64,000 nucleotides of DNA from Opitutaceae bacterium (GCA_015075305.1 JABTUS010000007.1:303818-367817); one strand, 5' to 3'; counted from the stretch's first letter, positions 16,751-26,158 are shown. Notes: generated by a model from the letters alone, not told the origin. Numbers and translations are program-made.

Positions 16751-18228
16751 AATCCTCCTCAATGACAGCCATACCCCCGCTGGGTTCGCTTCCGAACCTG
16801 TCTCCAGCACACTCCAGACCCGCGCCTGGTCTCACAACGAGGCGCATCCTCCTCGCGTGCGCCTTTGCGTGCGCAGCCCTGTCGTCCCGCGCAGCCGAAA
16901 TTCGCGATCTATGGAAGGAGCGCCTCAAGTCGGTTGTTGCGATTGAGTTTTTCACCGAGACTGAGCTGGATCGCCGGCCAACCGTGATTTTCGGCACGGT
17001 CATCGACAAGGAGGGCACGGTTGTTTTTTCTGGCGGCGCCGTGAACGTGCGGTCGACCCCTTCGGAATTGAAGGATTTCCGGGTGTACCTTCCCGGCGAA
17101 AATGTGAGGACGTATGCCAGCGCCACCTACATCGGTCAGGATGTTTTCACGACCTGGCAGTATGTGAAGGTGGCCGAATCCCTCTGGCCGTCGCTGGTGC
17201 CCATCACGGCATTTGCCGGTCCTGCGACGGCATCGACGGATGTGCAGCTGGCGCAGCAGGTCTGGGGGATCGCCCTACGGGCAAAGGACGAGGACTTCGC
17301 CCCCTATATCCTCTCCGCGCAGGTGGGCCTGCTGCAGACCCTCCCGCAGCGCACTGCCGTGTGCATGGATGACGTTGCCGGACCGGGCCTTCCCGTGTTT
17401 GATGCGAAGGGCGTGTTTCTGGGTTTTGGCATGCCGGGGTTTGCCCAGAGTTATCTCGAGTTCTCGAAGCGCTCACCGGGCGGCGAGCAGGTGGCTCTGG
17501 TCAACATTGGTGAAACGGGTGCCTTCCAGCTCGCCGACGAGATCCTGCCCTTTCTGAACCGCAGGCCGTTGAATGTTTACGGTCGATCGGTGCCGTGGTT
17601 TGGCTGGTACGGGCTGCAGCCGACGGACCCGGAAGTGGCGGCGCACCTCAAGATCGACATAGGCGTGGTTGTCAGCGAGGTGCTGGCCGGAAGCCCGGCG
17701 GAGCAGAGCGGGCTGCAGCCGCGCGATGTCGTGGTCGCCATGGACGGCAAGCCCCTTCCGCGCCTCAAGCCTGATCGCGTGATGGTGAACTATCTCGCGC
17801 GCGAGATTGCCCGTCGTGCGGTCGGTGACGTGGTGAAGGTGACGGTCCTGCGGAATGGCGAGCGCGTTGATGTCGCAGCCAAGCTGGTCGAGGAGCCCAA
17901 GCTCTTCCGCGAGGCGGACCGCAAGTATTTCGACAAGCTGGGCTTCACCGCGCGTGAATTCGTCTACGCCGACGGCATCATGCGGCGCGCGCCCGTTGCC
18001 GAGCATCAGGGTGTGATCGCGCATTTTGTGAAGGCAAATTCACCGGCGGCGACGGCGGGGCTGGTCACCGATGACTGGATCAAGGAAATCGATGGCACGC
18101 CCATCACGTCGTACAAGGAGGCTATCGATCAGCTGGGCGCCATCCAGGCCGACAGCTCGCGCACCGAGGCGGTTCTCTTGATTCGGAGGGGCGGCGACAC
18201 TCAGGTCCTGCGCATAAAATTGAAATAG
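16747..18228 (+). CDS. inactive HtrA-like protein (pseudoprotease) with two PDZ domains
   Basis: A 493-residue exported protein (signal peptide around RRILLACAFACAALSSRAA) with the same layout as its upstream neighbour but without the triad. At the Ser loop it reads DVAGPGLPVFDAKGVF instead of GNSGGPLV, and no His in a TNAHV-type motif is seen. Two PDZ domains are present: about 305-390 (VVVSEVLAGSPAEQSGLQPRD) and about 415-490 (VIAHFVKANSPAATAGLVTDD). An ATGA overlap couples it to the active protease. It is probably a regulatory or substrate-binding partner of the active enzyme. Confidence 0.8.
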   Translation: MKSSSMTAIPPLGSLPNLSPAHSRPAPGLTTRRILLACAFACAALSSRAAEIRDLWKERLKSVVAIEFFTETELDRRPTVIFGTVIDKEGTVVFSGGAVNVRSTPSELKDFRVYLPGENVRTYASATYIGQDVFTTWQYVKVAESLWPSLVPITAFAGPATASTDVQLAQQVWGIALRAKDEDFAPYILSAQVGLLQTLPQRTAVCMDDVAGPGLPVFDAKGVFLGFGMPGFAQSYLEFSKRSPGGEQVALVNIGETGAFQLADEILPFLNRRPLNVYGRSVPWFGWYGLQPTDPEVAAHLKIDIGVVVSEVLAGSPAEQSGLQPRDVVVAMDGKPLPRLKPDRVMVNYLAREIARRAVGDVVKVTVLRNGERVDVAAKLVEEPKLFREADRKYFDKLGFTAREFVYADGIMRRAPVAEHQGVIAHFVKANSPAATAGLVTDDWIKEIDGTPITSYKEAIDQLGAIQADSSRTEAVLLIRRGGDTQVLRIKLK

Positions 18229-18292
18229 CCTTCCGGCCAATTTGGCGTTTGGTAGGGCCGGGCAAACGCAGGGTCCGCGCTGCCCGGCTCTT

Positions 18293-18910
18293 ATGTTCAC
18301 AGGGATTGTTGAGGAAACGGGTCGGATACTCGGCTTTTCCGCCAGCAGCATCGGCTGGCGGTTGAGGATCCACGCACGGCTGGTGCTGGAGGGATTGGCG
18401 TTGGGCGACAGCATTGCCGTCAATGGGTGCTGCCTGACCGCAGTGGCGAGTGATGCGTCCGCAGGCACCCTTGAGTTCGACGTGCTGGAGGAAACGAGGC
18501 ACCTGACAAATCTTGGGTCGCTTGCGACGGGTGGCGCCGTCAATCTTGAGCGCAGCCTTTCCTTTGGGGGAAAGATGGGCGGTCATTTTGTGACCGGGCA
18601 CATCGATGGCACGGGAAGAGTGGAGGTGATTGAGCGCCGCGGAGCGGATCATTTTCTCAAGGTCGCGGCGGCTTCAGGCTGCGGGCGCCATCTCATTTCC
18701 AAGGGCAGCATTGCAATTGACGGAATCTCGCTGACGGTTGCGGAAGTTGATGGCGACGTCTTTTCCGTCTGGATCATTCCGCACACGCTGGAGGTTACGA
18801 ATCTCAATTTCCGCAGGCCGGGGGATGCCGTGAATCTCGAATTCGATCTGCTGGGGAAATACGTGGAGAAACTGCTGCAGCCGCAGCTCCAGGCGAAACC
18901 CCGGTGCTAG
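18293..18910 (+). CDS. ribE: riboflavin synthase, alpha subunit
   Basis: Dismutates two 6,7-dimethyl-8-ribityllumazine to riboflavin. The 205-residue protein starts with the invariant [10 protein letters not shown], so ATG 18293 is chosen over an upstream in-frame ATG at 18242. The two lumazine-binding repeats are visible: [14 protein letters not shown] ... [13 protein letters not shown] and [15 protein letters not shown] ... [15 protein letters not shown]. It stands alone, without other rib genes. The short leader (18229-18292) is too small for an FMN riboswitch. Confidence 0.96.
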   Translation: MFTGIVEETGRILGFSASSIGWRLRIHARLVLEGLALGDSIAVNGCCLTAVASDASAGTLEFDVLEETRHLTNLGSLATGGAVNLERSLSFGGKMGGHFVTGHIDGTGRVEVIERRGADHFLKVAAASGCGRHLISKGSIAIDGISLTVAEVDGDVFSVWIIPHTLEVTNLNFRRPGDAVNLEFDLLGKYVEKLLQPQLQAKPRC

Positions 18911-18917
18911 TGCCGCC

Positions 18918-19811
18918 ATGCGCAAGATCCTCCTCGCACTGACTTCCGAGCTTCGGCGTTTGAAGGCGGCCGGAGTGAAAACAGTTCCTGTTTCAGCCGA
19001 CACCATTTCAGCGTTCAAGTCCGTCGTCAGGGCGCGGGCGTCCGGTGTGGCCGCCGTTGATGCGACAGCGTCGTATTCTAAGCCTGTGCCGAAGCCGGAC
19101 GCAGTGCACGAGAGCCCGTCGAGAGCGGACAGCGGGTTTCCTCCTCCACCCGTGGTGACACTTCCCTCGGGCGACAAGCATGCGCAAATGGACTGGCTGC
19201 GCGATCGCGTGCTCAATGACCCGGTTTGCCTCAGCCATGTGCGTCCGGGCAAACGGCTGGTTGTTGGGGTCGGCAATCTGGACGCGAAGATCTTCTTTTG
19301 CGGAGAGGCTCCCGGAGCGGACGAGGAAATCCAGGGTGAACCGTTTGTGGGACCGGCAGGCCAGTTGCTGAACAGAATGATTCACGGAATGGGGTTGAAG
19401 CGCGAGGAGGTGTACATCGGCAACATCATGAACTGGCGGCCGGACGTGCCGACGCATGCCGGGATGGAGCAGTCTGGAAACCGGCCGCCGACCGCCGAGG
19501 AAATGGCGTACTGCCTGCCCTACCTGAAGGCCCAGTTGCAGATCGTGAACCCGGATGTGATTGTCGCGCTGGGGGCCACCGCCGGGCAGGGGCTTCTGGG
19601 AATGGGCAGCTTCAAGACCCTCCGGGAAATTCGCGGGCGATGGAAACTCTTTTCAGAAAAGCCGGTCATGGTGACCTATCATCCCAGCTACGTTCTTCGC
19701 AATGAGTCCAATCGGGTGAAGCGTGCGGTCTGGGAGGATCTGCTCCAGGTCATGGAACGGATCGGTCTGCCGATCTCCGACAAGCAGCGTGGCTTTTTTC
19801 TGAACAAATGA
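18918..19811 (+). CDS. uracil-DNA glycosylase, family 4-like, with reduced Fe-S cysteines
   Basis: Removes uracil from DNA as the first step of base excision repair. Residues 1-95 are a variable leader; the catalytic domain has [12 protein letters not shown] and [15 protein letters not shown] (motif 1 and flanks) and [10 protein letters not shown] (motif 2). Family 4 enzymes hold a 4Fe-4S cluster with four cysteines. Here the CxxC position keeps only the second Cys (DPVCLSH), and the KCRPP position reads NIMNWRPD, so two ligands appear missing while the Cys in [10 protein letters not shown] remains. The stop overlaps opgG by 4 bp. Confidence 0.85.
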   Translation: MRKILLALTSELRRLKAAGVKTVPVSADTISAFKSVVRARASGVAAVDATASYSKPVPKPDAVHESPSRADSGFPPPPVVTLPSGDKHAQMDWLRDRVLNDPVCLSHVRPGKRLVVGVGNLDAKIFFCGEAPGADEEIQGEPFVGPAGQLLNRMIHGMGLKREEVYIGNIMNWRPDVPTHAGMEQSGNRPPTAEEMAYCLPYLKAQLQIVNPDVIVALGATAGQGLLGMGSFKTLREIRGRWKLFSEKPVMVTYHPSYVLRNESNRVKRAVWEDLLQVMERIGLPISDKQRGFFLNK

Positions 19812-21343
19812 AACTCAGCACCGGATTGCATGGGTGCGCAATTCTCCTGCTGGCCGGAGTTGCGGGCGCCGCACGGGCTCAGGAGCGGCCCTTCAATTTT
19901 GAAGTCCTGAAGCTTCAGGCGAAATCGCTGGCGGCTTCACCCTATGTGGCCCGGGCGTCCCACGTGCCAAAGTGGCTTCAGTCGCTGACCTACGACCAGC
20001 ATCGGCGGATACGGTTTGACGGTGAACGCGCGGTTTGGCGACGCGAGCGACTGCCGTTTCGCCTCGAGTTCTTCCATCCCGGATTCATCAACAACCGAAC
20101 GATCGAGGTGTCGCAGGTCGATCATGGACGGGCCACTCCGATCGCCTATGATCCATCGATGTTCGAGTTTGGCGATGGCATCGAGAGCGGGCCGGTGCCA
20201 CCGGACCTGGGATTCGCCGGATTCCGCGTGTTGTATCAGCTCAACAGGAGGGATGCCTGGGACGAACTGGCGGTGTATCAGGGCGCGAGCTATTTTCGCG
20301 CGCTCGCCAGCGGCCAGCGCTACGGGCTCTCCGCCCGCGGCCTCGCATTGAACACGGCAGATCCGGCGGGGGAGGAGTTTCCCGTGTTTGAGCGGTTCTG
20401 GGTCGAGCGTCCATCTCCGGATGCGCGCACCATTGTGGTCCATGCCTTGCTCGACAGCCCGTCTGCCGCGGGTGCGTTCCGGTTTGTCATCGATCCGGGA
20501 ACGACGACCGCCATGGACATCGACGTCGCGCTGTTTCCGCGGGTGGGAGAATCGATCAGGACCTGGGGCCTTGCCCCGCTTACGAGCATGTTCTGGCATG
20601 GAGAATCATCGACGACCAGCAATGACGACTATCGTCCCGAAGTGCACGATTCCGACGGCCTGCTCATGGAGCGCGGAAACGGAGAGCGGCTCTGGCGGCC
20701 GCTGGTGAATCCCCGTGAAGTCCGCACGACTTCGTTTTCGGATGAGAATCCGAAGGGGTTTGGTCTGGTGCAGCGCGACCGCGCATTCTCAAGTTACGAG
20801 GATCTCGAGGCCTGCTATCACCTGCGTCCCAGCGCCTGGGTGGAGCCGCGCGGCTCGTGGGGCAGGGGGCAGGTGCGCCTCGTTGAGATACCGACTCCGG
20901 ATGAAACGAACGACAACATCGTGGCTTTCTGGGTTCCCGAGCATCCCGTGAAGCCGTATCAAACAATTGAATACAGCTACCGCCTCCTCTGGTTCACCGA
21001 AGGCAGGGAGGGCAGTCCGGGTTCACCGACGGGACAGGCCGTGGCGACGCGCCTCGGACGGAGCAGGACGCACGAGCCGGATTTGCAGCGCTTTGTTGTC
21101 GACTTCGACAGCCGGCAGTTGCGCTCGCTCGCCGCGGAGTCCGGGGTCGGGTGCGTGGTGAGTGTCGGGGCAGGCGCGACGCTGGCTCACGAGGCTGTGC
21201 AGAAAAACCCCTTCAACGACACCTGGCGGGTCGCCTTTGCTCTTCGACCGGACGGATCGGGCAAACCGGTGGAGCTCCGATGCTTCCTTAGGAAGGGGTC
21301 CGGTGTGCTGAGCGAGACATGGACCTACCTTTGGCAGCCTTGA
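19808..21343 (+). CDS. opgG: periplasmic glucan biosynthesis protein OpgG
   Basis: OpgG/MdoG is a periplasmic protein needed to finish osmoregulated periplasmic glucans. The 511 residues begin with a signal peptide cut near AARAQ. The MdoG domain is recognisable from FNFEVLKLQAKSLAASPY, SLTYDQHRRIRFDGERA, FRVLYQLN, YQGASYFRALASGQRYGLSARGL (read in two parts) and the C-terminal EYSYRLLW. It is linked by ATGA overlap to the uracil-DNA glycosylase upstream and followed by an unknown gene and opgH. Confidence 0.94.
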   Translation: MKLSTGLHGCAILLLAGVAGAARAQERPFNFEVLKLQAKSLAASPYVARASHVPKWLQSLTYDQHRRIRFDGERAVWRRERLPFRLEFFHPGFINNRTIEVSQVDHGRATPIAYDPSMFEFGDGIESGPVPPDLGFAGFRVLYQLNRRDAWDELAVYQGASYFRALASGQRYGLSARGLALNTADPAGEEFPVFERFWVERPSPDARTIVVHALLDSPSAAGAFRFVIDPGTTTAMDIDVALFPRVGESIRTWGLAPLTSMFWHGESSTTSNDDYRPEVHDSDGLLMERGNGERLWRPLVNPREVRTTSFSDENPKGFGLVQRDRAFSSYEDLEACYHLRPSAWVEPRGSWGRGQVRLVEIPTPDETNDNIVAFWVPEHPVKPYQTIEYSYRLLWFTEGREGSPGSPTGQAVATRLGRSRTHEPDLQRFVVDFDSRQLRSLAAESGVGCVVSVGAGATLAHEAVQKNPFNDTWRVAFALRPDGSGKPVELRCFLRKGSGVLSETWTYLWQP

Positions 21344-21423
21344 GGTTGCAGTCGACTGGCGGGCGGCTACTTTTCGTTGCCTGGACACCGGCCTGCGACT
21401 GAGGTGCCCGGAATCTCCCAACC

Positions 21424-22026
21424 ATGCCTACCGATACGGATGCGGCGACCGCCGCGGCACTAGCGTCCTTCCGCCCGCGAACGGGCACGATGGAAGGGTG
21501 GAACGCGGCCTATGTTCGCGTGGAGGACTACCTGCGGGCGCACCGCATCCACAATCGCCTGCACCAGAGCCGCCTCATCCTCGCGATACTTGAGCGCGCG
21601 GCGCGCAGGCATGAGGCGACGCCGGCAGTTGAGCCAACCACGCTGGCAGCCGAGGAGGTGGAGGCGGCGATGGATGAGTGGTTTTCCGAATTGCTGGGAG
21701 AGAAAGGGCTCCCTCACGAACGCCTTGCCGTGGCTGGGAGGGTCGCCCTGCTGCTTGCGGACGGCCCGCAGAAATGGCCCTATGCCTTTCTCGACTCGAA
21801 GAACGTTCCGGAGGATTTTGCGCGGACGATGCGTGAGAGCTCCATCCGGGCCGGGCCCGATCTTGCTGTTTCGAGCATGGTCCCGCGGGAGATTGACCTG
21901 GGTCCCATCAGCGAGGCTGCCGGGGAGACCCTGGAGCGGATCGAGAAGTGGCCGCTGGTTCGGACCCTTCTGTTATGGAGCGTCTTTGTGGCGACGCTCG
22001 TCGGGATATTCTACGCCACGCGCTGA
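21424..22026 (+). CDS. unknown tail-anchored protein between opgG and opgH
   Basis: A 200-residue protein I do not recognise. Residues 1-170 are soluble and helical (VEDYLRAHRIHNRLHQ, EVEAAMDEWFSELLGEKG), and a single membrane helix closes the protein at about 179-197 (RTLLLWSVFVATLVGIFYA), leaving only two or three residues after it. It is 80 bp after opgG and 6 bp before opgH. OpgH proteins of Proteobacteria have a long cytoplasmic N-terminal extension; this protein could be a separately encoded counterpart, but that is inference from position and topology only. Confidence 0.75.
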   Translation: MPTDTDAATAAALASFRPRTGTMEGWNAAYVRVEDYLRAHRIHNRLHQSRLILAILERAARRHEATPAVEPTTLAAEEVEAAMDEWFSELLGEKGLPHERLAVAGRVALLLADGPQKWPYAFLDSKNVPEDFARTMRESSIRAGPDLAVSSMVPREIDLGPISEAAGETLERIEKWPLVRTLLLWSVFVATLVGIFYATR

Positions 22027-22032
22027 CCGGCC

Positions 22033-24192
22033 GTGGAAAACAAGATGGCTCGCTTCATTGCAGACAATCCGGACCTTGGACGTGTCGGACGGCGGCGGGC
22101 GACCTTCTTCTCGTCCGCGTTCGCGCTGACGGCTCTGGCGACCTGGTTCATGGCGGACCTGCTGTGGCGGCATAATGGCATTTCCGGAATGGAGTGGCTG
22201 ATACTCGTTCTGTTCGCCGTGCTGTTTTCACAGGTTGCCATCGGATTCGTCACGGCGGTGCTGGGCTATTACGTGATCACCCGCGGTGGCGACGCCCGCA
22301 GGATCACGAACACGATCGACTGGGAGCGGGAGAGTGTGGAGCTGGGAACCACCGCGGTGATCATGCCGGTATTCAACGAGGATGTGTCGCGCGTGTTTGA
22401 AGGCCTGCGTGTGATCTACCGCTCGGTGGAGGAAACGGGGCGCTTGTCTCACTTCGATTTTTTTGTCCTCTCGGATTCCAACCAGCCGAACCAATGGATC
22501 CAGGAGGAGGTGGCCTGGGTGGAGCTGTGCAGGCAGGTCAGGGGGTTTGGGCGCATCTTTTATCGGAAGCGCCGGCAGCAGATCAACAAGAAGGCCGGCA
22601 ATGTGGCGGATTTCCTGCGCCGGTGGGGCAGGAAGTATCGCTACATGGTCGTGCTCGACGCGGATTCACTCATGACGGGTGAAGCGCTGGTCAGGCTGGT
22701 GCGGATGATGGAGCGCAACACCCGCACGGGCATCATCCAGACCGCACCACGAATCGTAAACGGCGAGACGCTTTATGCGCGCATGATGTCATTCGCGAAC
22801 AGGCTCTACAGCCCGGTTTTCCTTGCGGGACTCAACTACTGGCAGGGGCCGGACGGAAATTACTGGGGGCACAACGCGATCATCCGTGTGCAGCCGTTCA
22901 TCGATCATTGCGCGCTGCCCGAGCTTCCAGGAAGCGAACCCTTTGGCGGGCGCATTCTCTCCCATGACTTTGTCGAGGCCGCATTGATGCGAAAGGCGGG
23001 CTGGCAGGTGTGGCTGGCGCATGACATTGAGGGGAGCTTTGAGGAGGGGCCGCCGACCCTGATCGATTCGGCCAAGCGCGATCGACGCTGGTGCCAGGGA
23101 AATCTGCAGCATACCTGGCTGCTGACGGCGCGCGGGTTTCGCCCGGCAAACCGCTTCCACTTGTTCATGGGTGTGATGGGTTATGTTTCGTCGCCTCTGT
23201 GGCTGCTGCTCCTCGTGCTGTCGACGATCCACGTATTCAACCTGCTTCGTGACCCTGGCGCGGCGTCCGAACAGGTGGGGCGATCGATCCTGCCGGGATA
23301 TCCTCTGGCGATTCCCGAAGCGCTCACGCTCTTCGCCTTCACGATGCTGCTGCTGTTTCTGCCGAAGATCCTCGGGCTGCTCGCCGCAGCGCAGAACCCT
23401 TCGGAAACGAGCCGGTTTGGCGGCGTCGGACGGATGGCGGTGAGCGCACTGTGCGAGACCGCCATTTCCGCATTGCTGGCGCCGATCGCCATGCTCTTCA
23501 ACACCAAGTTCGTGGTCTTCACACTGCTTGGCCAGGGAGTGTCGTGGGTGACGCAGAAGCGTGGTGCGGATGATGGAACCGACTGGCGCGAGGCCATTCT
23601 GACGCATGGCGAGCAGACTTTGTTCGGCGTCATCTGGGGCGTGTCGGCTTACATTCTTCTGCCGACCTTTTTCTGGTGGCTGAGTCCGGTCCTGGCCGGC
23701 CTGGTGCTTGCGATCCCGCTGTCGATTGCACTCAGCAAGACGGACTACGGCGATGCGGCAAAACGACTGGGGATCTTCCTGACTCCCGAGGAGGTGGCTG
23801 AGCCGGGCCTGCTCCAGCGGCTGCGCCGCAATCTTGCCGAATGCTACCAGCAGCTCCAGCCGCTGGAGAGGCTGAGGGCGGACTATGGATTGATGCAGGC
23901 TGTCGTGGATCCGTACGTGAACGCGGTCCATGTGTCACTGCTGCGCCAGCGGAGGCCCAGCGAGGAGTCGCGCGATTATTTTTTCCAGCTTCGACAGAGG
24001 CTGCTGGGGGAGGGCCCCGTCAAGCTGAGCGCAAAGGAGAAGATGTCGCTGCTGCTCGACGCGGAGTCGATGATCTGGCTGCACGAGGAGCTGTGGCGTC
24101 GCCCGAGCGCCTCCCTCGCGGACTGGTGGAGGCTCGCCATCCGCCAGTACAATGTCCTGACGGCGGCGCCGATCACCGCGCTGTATCGGTAG
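22033..24192 (+). CDS. opgH: periplasmic glucan glucosyltransferase OpgH
   Basis: Inner-membrane GT2 enzyme that polymerises and exports the glucan backbone from UDP-glucose. The 719 residues show two N-terminal helices (about 31-48 and 55-83), the GT-A domain with AVIMPVFNED, VVLDADSLMTGE (metal-binding DxD) and the RRWCQGNLQH motif, then a multi-helix C-terminal membrane part from about 375 to 570. Length is somewhat shorter than E. coli OpgH (847), mostly at the N-terminus. Start is GTG 22033 or ATG 22045. Confidence 0.94.
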   Translation: MENKMARFIADNPDLGRVGRRRATFFSSAFALTALATWFMADLLWRHNGISGMEWLILVLFAVLFSQVAIGFVTAVLGYYVITRGGDARRITNTIDWERESVELGTTAVIMPVFNEDVSRVFEGLRVIYRSVEETGRLSHFDFFVLSDSNQPNQWIQEEVAWVELCRQVRGFGRIFYRKRRQQINKKAGNVADFLRRWGRKYRYMVVLDADSLMTGEALVRLVRMMERNTRTGIIQTAPRIVNGETLYARMMSFANRLYSPVFLAGLNYWQGPDGNYWGHNAIIRVQPFIDHCALPELPGSEPFGGRILSHDFVEAALMRKAGWQVWLAHDIEGSFEEGPPTLIDSAKRDRRWCQGNLQHTWLLTARGFRPANRFHLFMGVMGYVSSPLWLLLLVLSTIHVFNLLRDPGAASEQVGRSILPGYPLAIPEALTLFAFTMLLLFLPKILGLLAAAQNPSETSRFGGVGRMAVSALCETAISALLAPIAMLFNTKFVVFTLLGQGVSWVTQKRGADDGTDWREAILTHGEQTLFGVIWGVSAYILLPTFFWWLSPVLAGLVLAIPLSIALSKTDYGDAAKRLGIFLTPEEVAEPGLLQRLRRNLAECYQQLQPLERLRADYGLMQAVVDPYVNAVHVSLLRQRRPSEESRDYFFQLRQRLLGEGPVKLSAKEKMSLLLDAESMIWLHEELWRRPSASLADWWRLAIRQYNVLTAAPITALYR

Positions 24193-24279
24193 CGCTGCGA
24201 GGGGAGGGTACCAGCAACTGTCTTCGTGTTTCCCAAGATCAGCGCTGCATTGTACAGGCCATTGCGCGATCGTGCCCAC

Positions 24280-24470
24280 ATGGCGGCAAATCTCCACCTG
24301 GACAAGGAATTGATTATTGGAGCCCAAAAGCTCGGCAGGCTTCGATCCAAACGGGCGACCGTCGGGGAAGCGCTGCGTGAGTACGTGCAGCGACGCAGGC
24401 AGTTCGGGATTCTCCGGACAGATAGACTACGATGCGGCACGGCGGGGACGCCGCAAATTCTTGAAATGCA
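24280..24470 (+). pseudogene. VapB-type antitoxin remnant with frameshift
   Basis: From ATG 24280 the frame encodes MAANLHLDKELI, then KLGRLRSKRATVGEALREYVQRRRQ, the ribbon-helix-helix pattern of VapB antitoxins. Immediately after, the expected toxin-binding tail (GFSGQIDYDAARRGRR) is found only in another frame, so a one-base change near 24395-24405 has broken the gene. No VapC follows; instead a Phd-ParE pair starts at 24498. The end coordinate is approximate. A sequencing error is an alternative explanation. Confidence 0.6.
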
Positions 24471-24497
24471 TCCAAAACGGACGAATACTGCCGGGCA

Positions 24498-24803
24498 ATG
24501 CAGACTATTTCAGCCAACGGGGCGAAGCAGAATCTGGGTGCGGTCATTGATGCGGCCCGGCGGAAACCCGTGACCATTACAAAACATGGGAAACCTGCTG
24601 TGATCGTGACATCCGCCGAAGATTACCGCGATCTGAGGGACTTGGTGCATGATTTTTTGAAGGCAGAGGTCCGAAAGGGTCTTGACGACCTGGCGGCTGG
24701 CCGCTCCCAAGCCTTTGAGACAAAGGCGGATCTCCACCTGTTGTTTAAGGGACTGAAGGCGCGACTGAATGGGCACAAGAAAAACACTCCCCAAGCACGG
24801 TGA
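24498..24803 (+). CDS. Phd/YefM-family antitoxin
   Basis: A 101-residue antitoxin. Residues 1-55 carry the Phd/YefM DNA-binding fold: MQTISANGAKQNLGAVIDAA, then KPVTITKHGKPAVIVTSAEDYRDL. The C-terminal half is charged and helical and should wrap the toxin. It lies 9 bp before a ParE-like toxin gene, so the pair is a type II toxin-antitoxin module expected to repress its own promoter through Phd. Confidence 0.88.
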   Translation: MQTISANGAKQNLGAVIDAARRKPVTITKHGKPAVIVTSAEDYRDLRDLVHDFLKAEVRKGLDDLAAGRSQAFETKADLHLLFKGLKARLNGHKKNTPQAR

Positions 24804-24812
24804 CCTGCTTGC

Positions 24813-25136
24813 ATGAGCCGGTTTGTCCTATCCAACCGTGCTATTCAGGATCTTGAAGTCATCGGCTCTTACATAGCCCACGACAGTGTCGAGGCCGCTG
24901 GGAGGGTGCTGGACTACATTGAGGAGCAATTGAACCTGCTGGCGACAAGGCCGCTGATCGGGCGTGTTCGCCCGGACTTGTGGCAGGGCATGCTTTGCTT
25001 TGTGATCGGCCGGCCTCGATGGCGCAGCCGCTATTTGATTTTCTACCGCTGCACCGGCACAGGCATTGAAGTCGCCCGAATCATTGAAGCCCATCGAAAC
25101 ATCGCCGCAGCCCTTGAGGATATGCCGTCCGATTGA
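24813..25136 (+). CDS. RelE/ParE-family toxin
   Basis: A 107-residue protein with the ParE fold signature: AIQDLEVIGSYIAHDSVEAAGR at the N-terminus, LLATRPLIGRVRPDLW in the middle and RYLIFYRC plus VARIIEAHRNIAAAL at the end. The RYLIFYR strand is typical of ParE, whose members inhibit DNA gyrase, rather than mRNA-cleaving RelE; this is a judgement from sequence pattern. Its antitoxin is the gene 9 bp upstream. Confidence 0.87.
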   Translation: MSRFVLSNRAIQDLEVIGSYIAHDSVEAAGRVLDYIEEQLNLLATRPLIGRVRPDLWQGMLCFVIGRPRWRSRYLIFYRCTGTGIEVARIIEAHRNIAAALEDMPSD

Positions 25137-25181
25137 AGAATCGAAGGACGAAAGGGTGTGCGGCTTTCGTGCTTCTCAGAC

Positions 25182-25966
25182 TTAGCGCAGCATCGCGGTC
25201 AGGCGTCCACGGCCGGCGACGTTGAGTTTTTGATAGATCGATCGAAGCTGGCGCTTCACGGTCAGAATGCTCTTGCTCAGATGCAGCGCCACCTCGTCGT
25301 TGCTGAGCCCCTGCCCGACAAGCCATGCCACGTCCCGCTCGCGCGGGCTCAATCTGGCCAGCAGACCGGCCGTGCGTGCATTCTCACCATTGCGACTGCA
25401 GAACACCGGTCGATTGTCCTCGAAGCGGATCAGAAACATCGGCATGCTCAGCGGCGCGGCATCAAGCTGAAGCAAATTGATCAATGCACGCAGCGCGGGC
25501 TGCGCTTCGAGGGAGAAATAGACGCCCGGCGGCGATGTCAATGAACACAGACGATGGCAGCAGGGATTCCACGTGACCTTGAAATTTGCGCAATATGCCG
25601 TCAGGGGCGCGGGAATGTGAATCGCGCCGGGCCGCTTCTCCTTCGCCGCGCGTTCCGGTCCGAGATTCCATGCGGCGCAGGCATCGATGGCGGAACGGTT
25701 GTGCCAGGCCACCCGCAGATCCCAATCCAGCAGCACAGTGGGCATCGGCAGGTCGACCAGCAGCTTTTCCAGGGAAAGCCGCACAGCCCGCTCGCGATTG
25801 AGGTTCAGGATGCGATGGAGGACGGTGTCGAAATGGGGATGCAACTGCGCAACCAAGACCATGTCGGCATGGGTGAAATCCCGCTGCGCCGCCGTGCGGT
25901 GCAGGCCGATGAGCCCTTGGAAATGCCCAGAGTGCCAGAAGTTCATGCACGCAAAGTGCCGGTCGC
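25182..25966 (-). pseudogene. 3' part of a LuxR-family regulator gene split by an IS21 element
   Basis: This segment encodes the C-terminal two thirds of a regulator: RHFACMNFWHSGHFQGLIGLH (in part), a GAF/PAS-like sensory region, and a LuxR-type HTH at the end (LSPRERDVAWLVGQGLSND ... LTVKRQLRSIYQKLNV). The reading frame continues upstream only into insertion sequence. The missing 5' part is at 29257-29650, beyond the IS21 element, and the two halves join in frame when the element and one copy of GGTCGC are removed. Without its own start it is probably not expressed. Confidence 0.9.
25961..25966. repeat. target-site duplication, left copy (GGTCGC)
   Basis: GGTCGC stands directly before the TGT end of the IS21 element and is repeated exactly at 29257-29262 directly after the other end. 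A 6-bp duplication is within the range known for the IS21 family. Confidence 0.9.
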
Positions 25967-26010
25967 TGTCAGCGGCGAGAGAGAAGTCATGGTTTTGTGG
26001 CGGGTAGGAA
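25967..26010. repeat. IS21 left terminal inverted repeat
   Basis: Forty-four bases from the left end match the inverted right end at about 29 of 44 positions. The inner part is best conserved: TCATGG, TTT and TGGCGG blocks line up without gaps (20 of 24 positions). Confidence 0.85.
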
Positions 26011-26158
26011 TCCACGTCTTCTTGGGGCGATTTTCTTGCTTGGTGGAGGCAGGTGGAGGTTCTTCGAATGGGTGGTTTTTCTTCCTGCTGGATGGGTGGT
26101 GGATAGTGAGTGAGGGTGGGATCGTCGAGCGGGGTGAAGGTGGTGAAACTGGTCGGCG

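Noticed and set aside
18229..18292. FMN riboswitch before riboflavin synthase
   Set aside because: The leader is only 64 bp and has no RFN-element sequence blocks.
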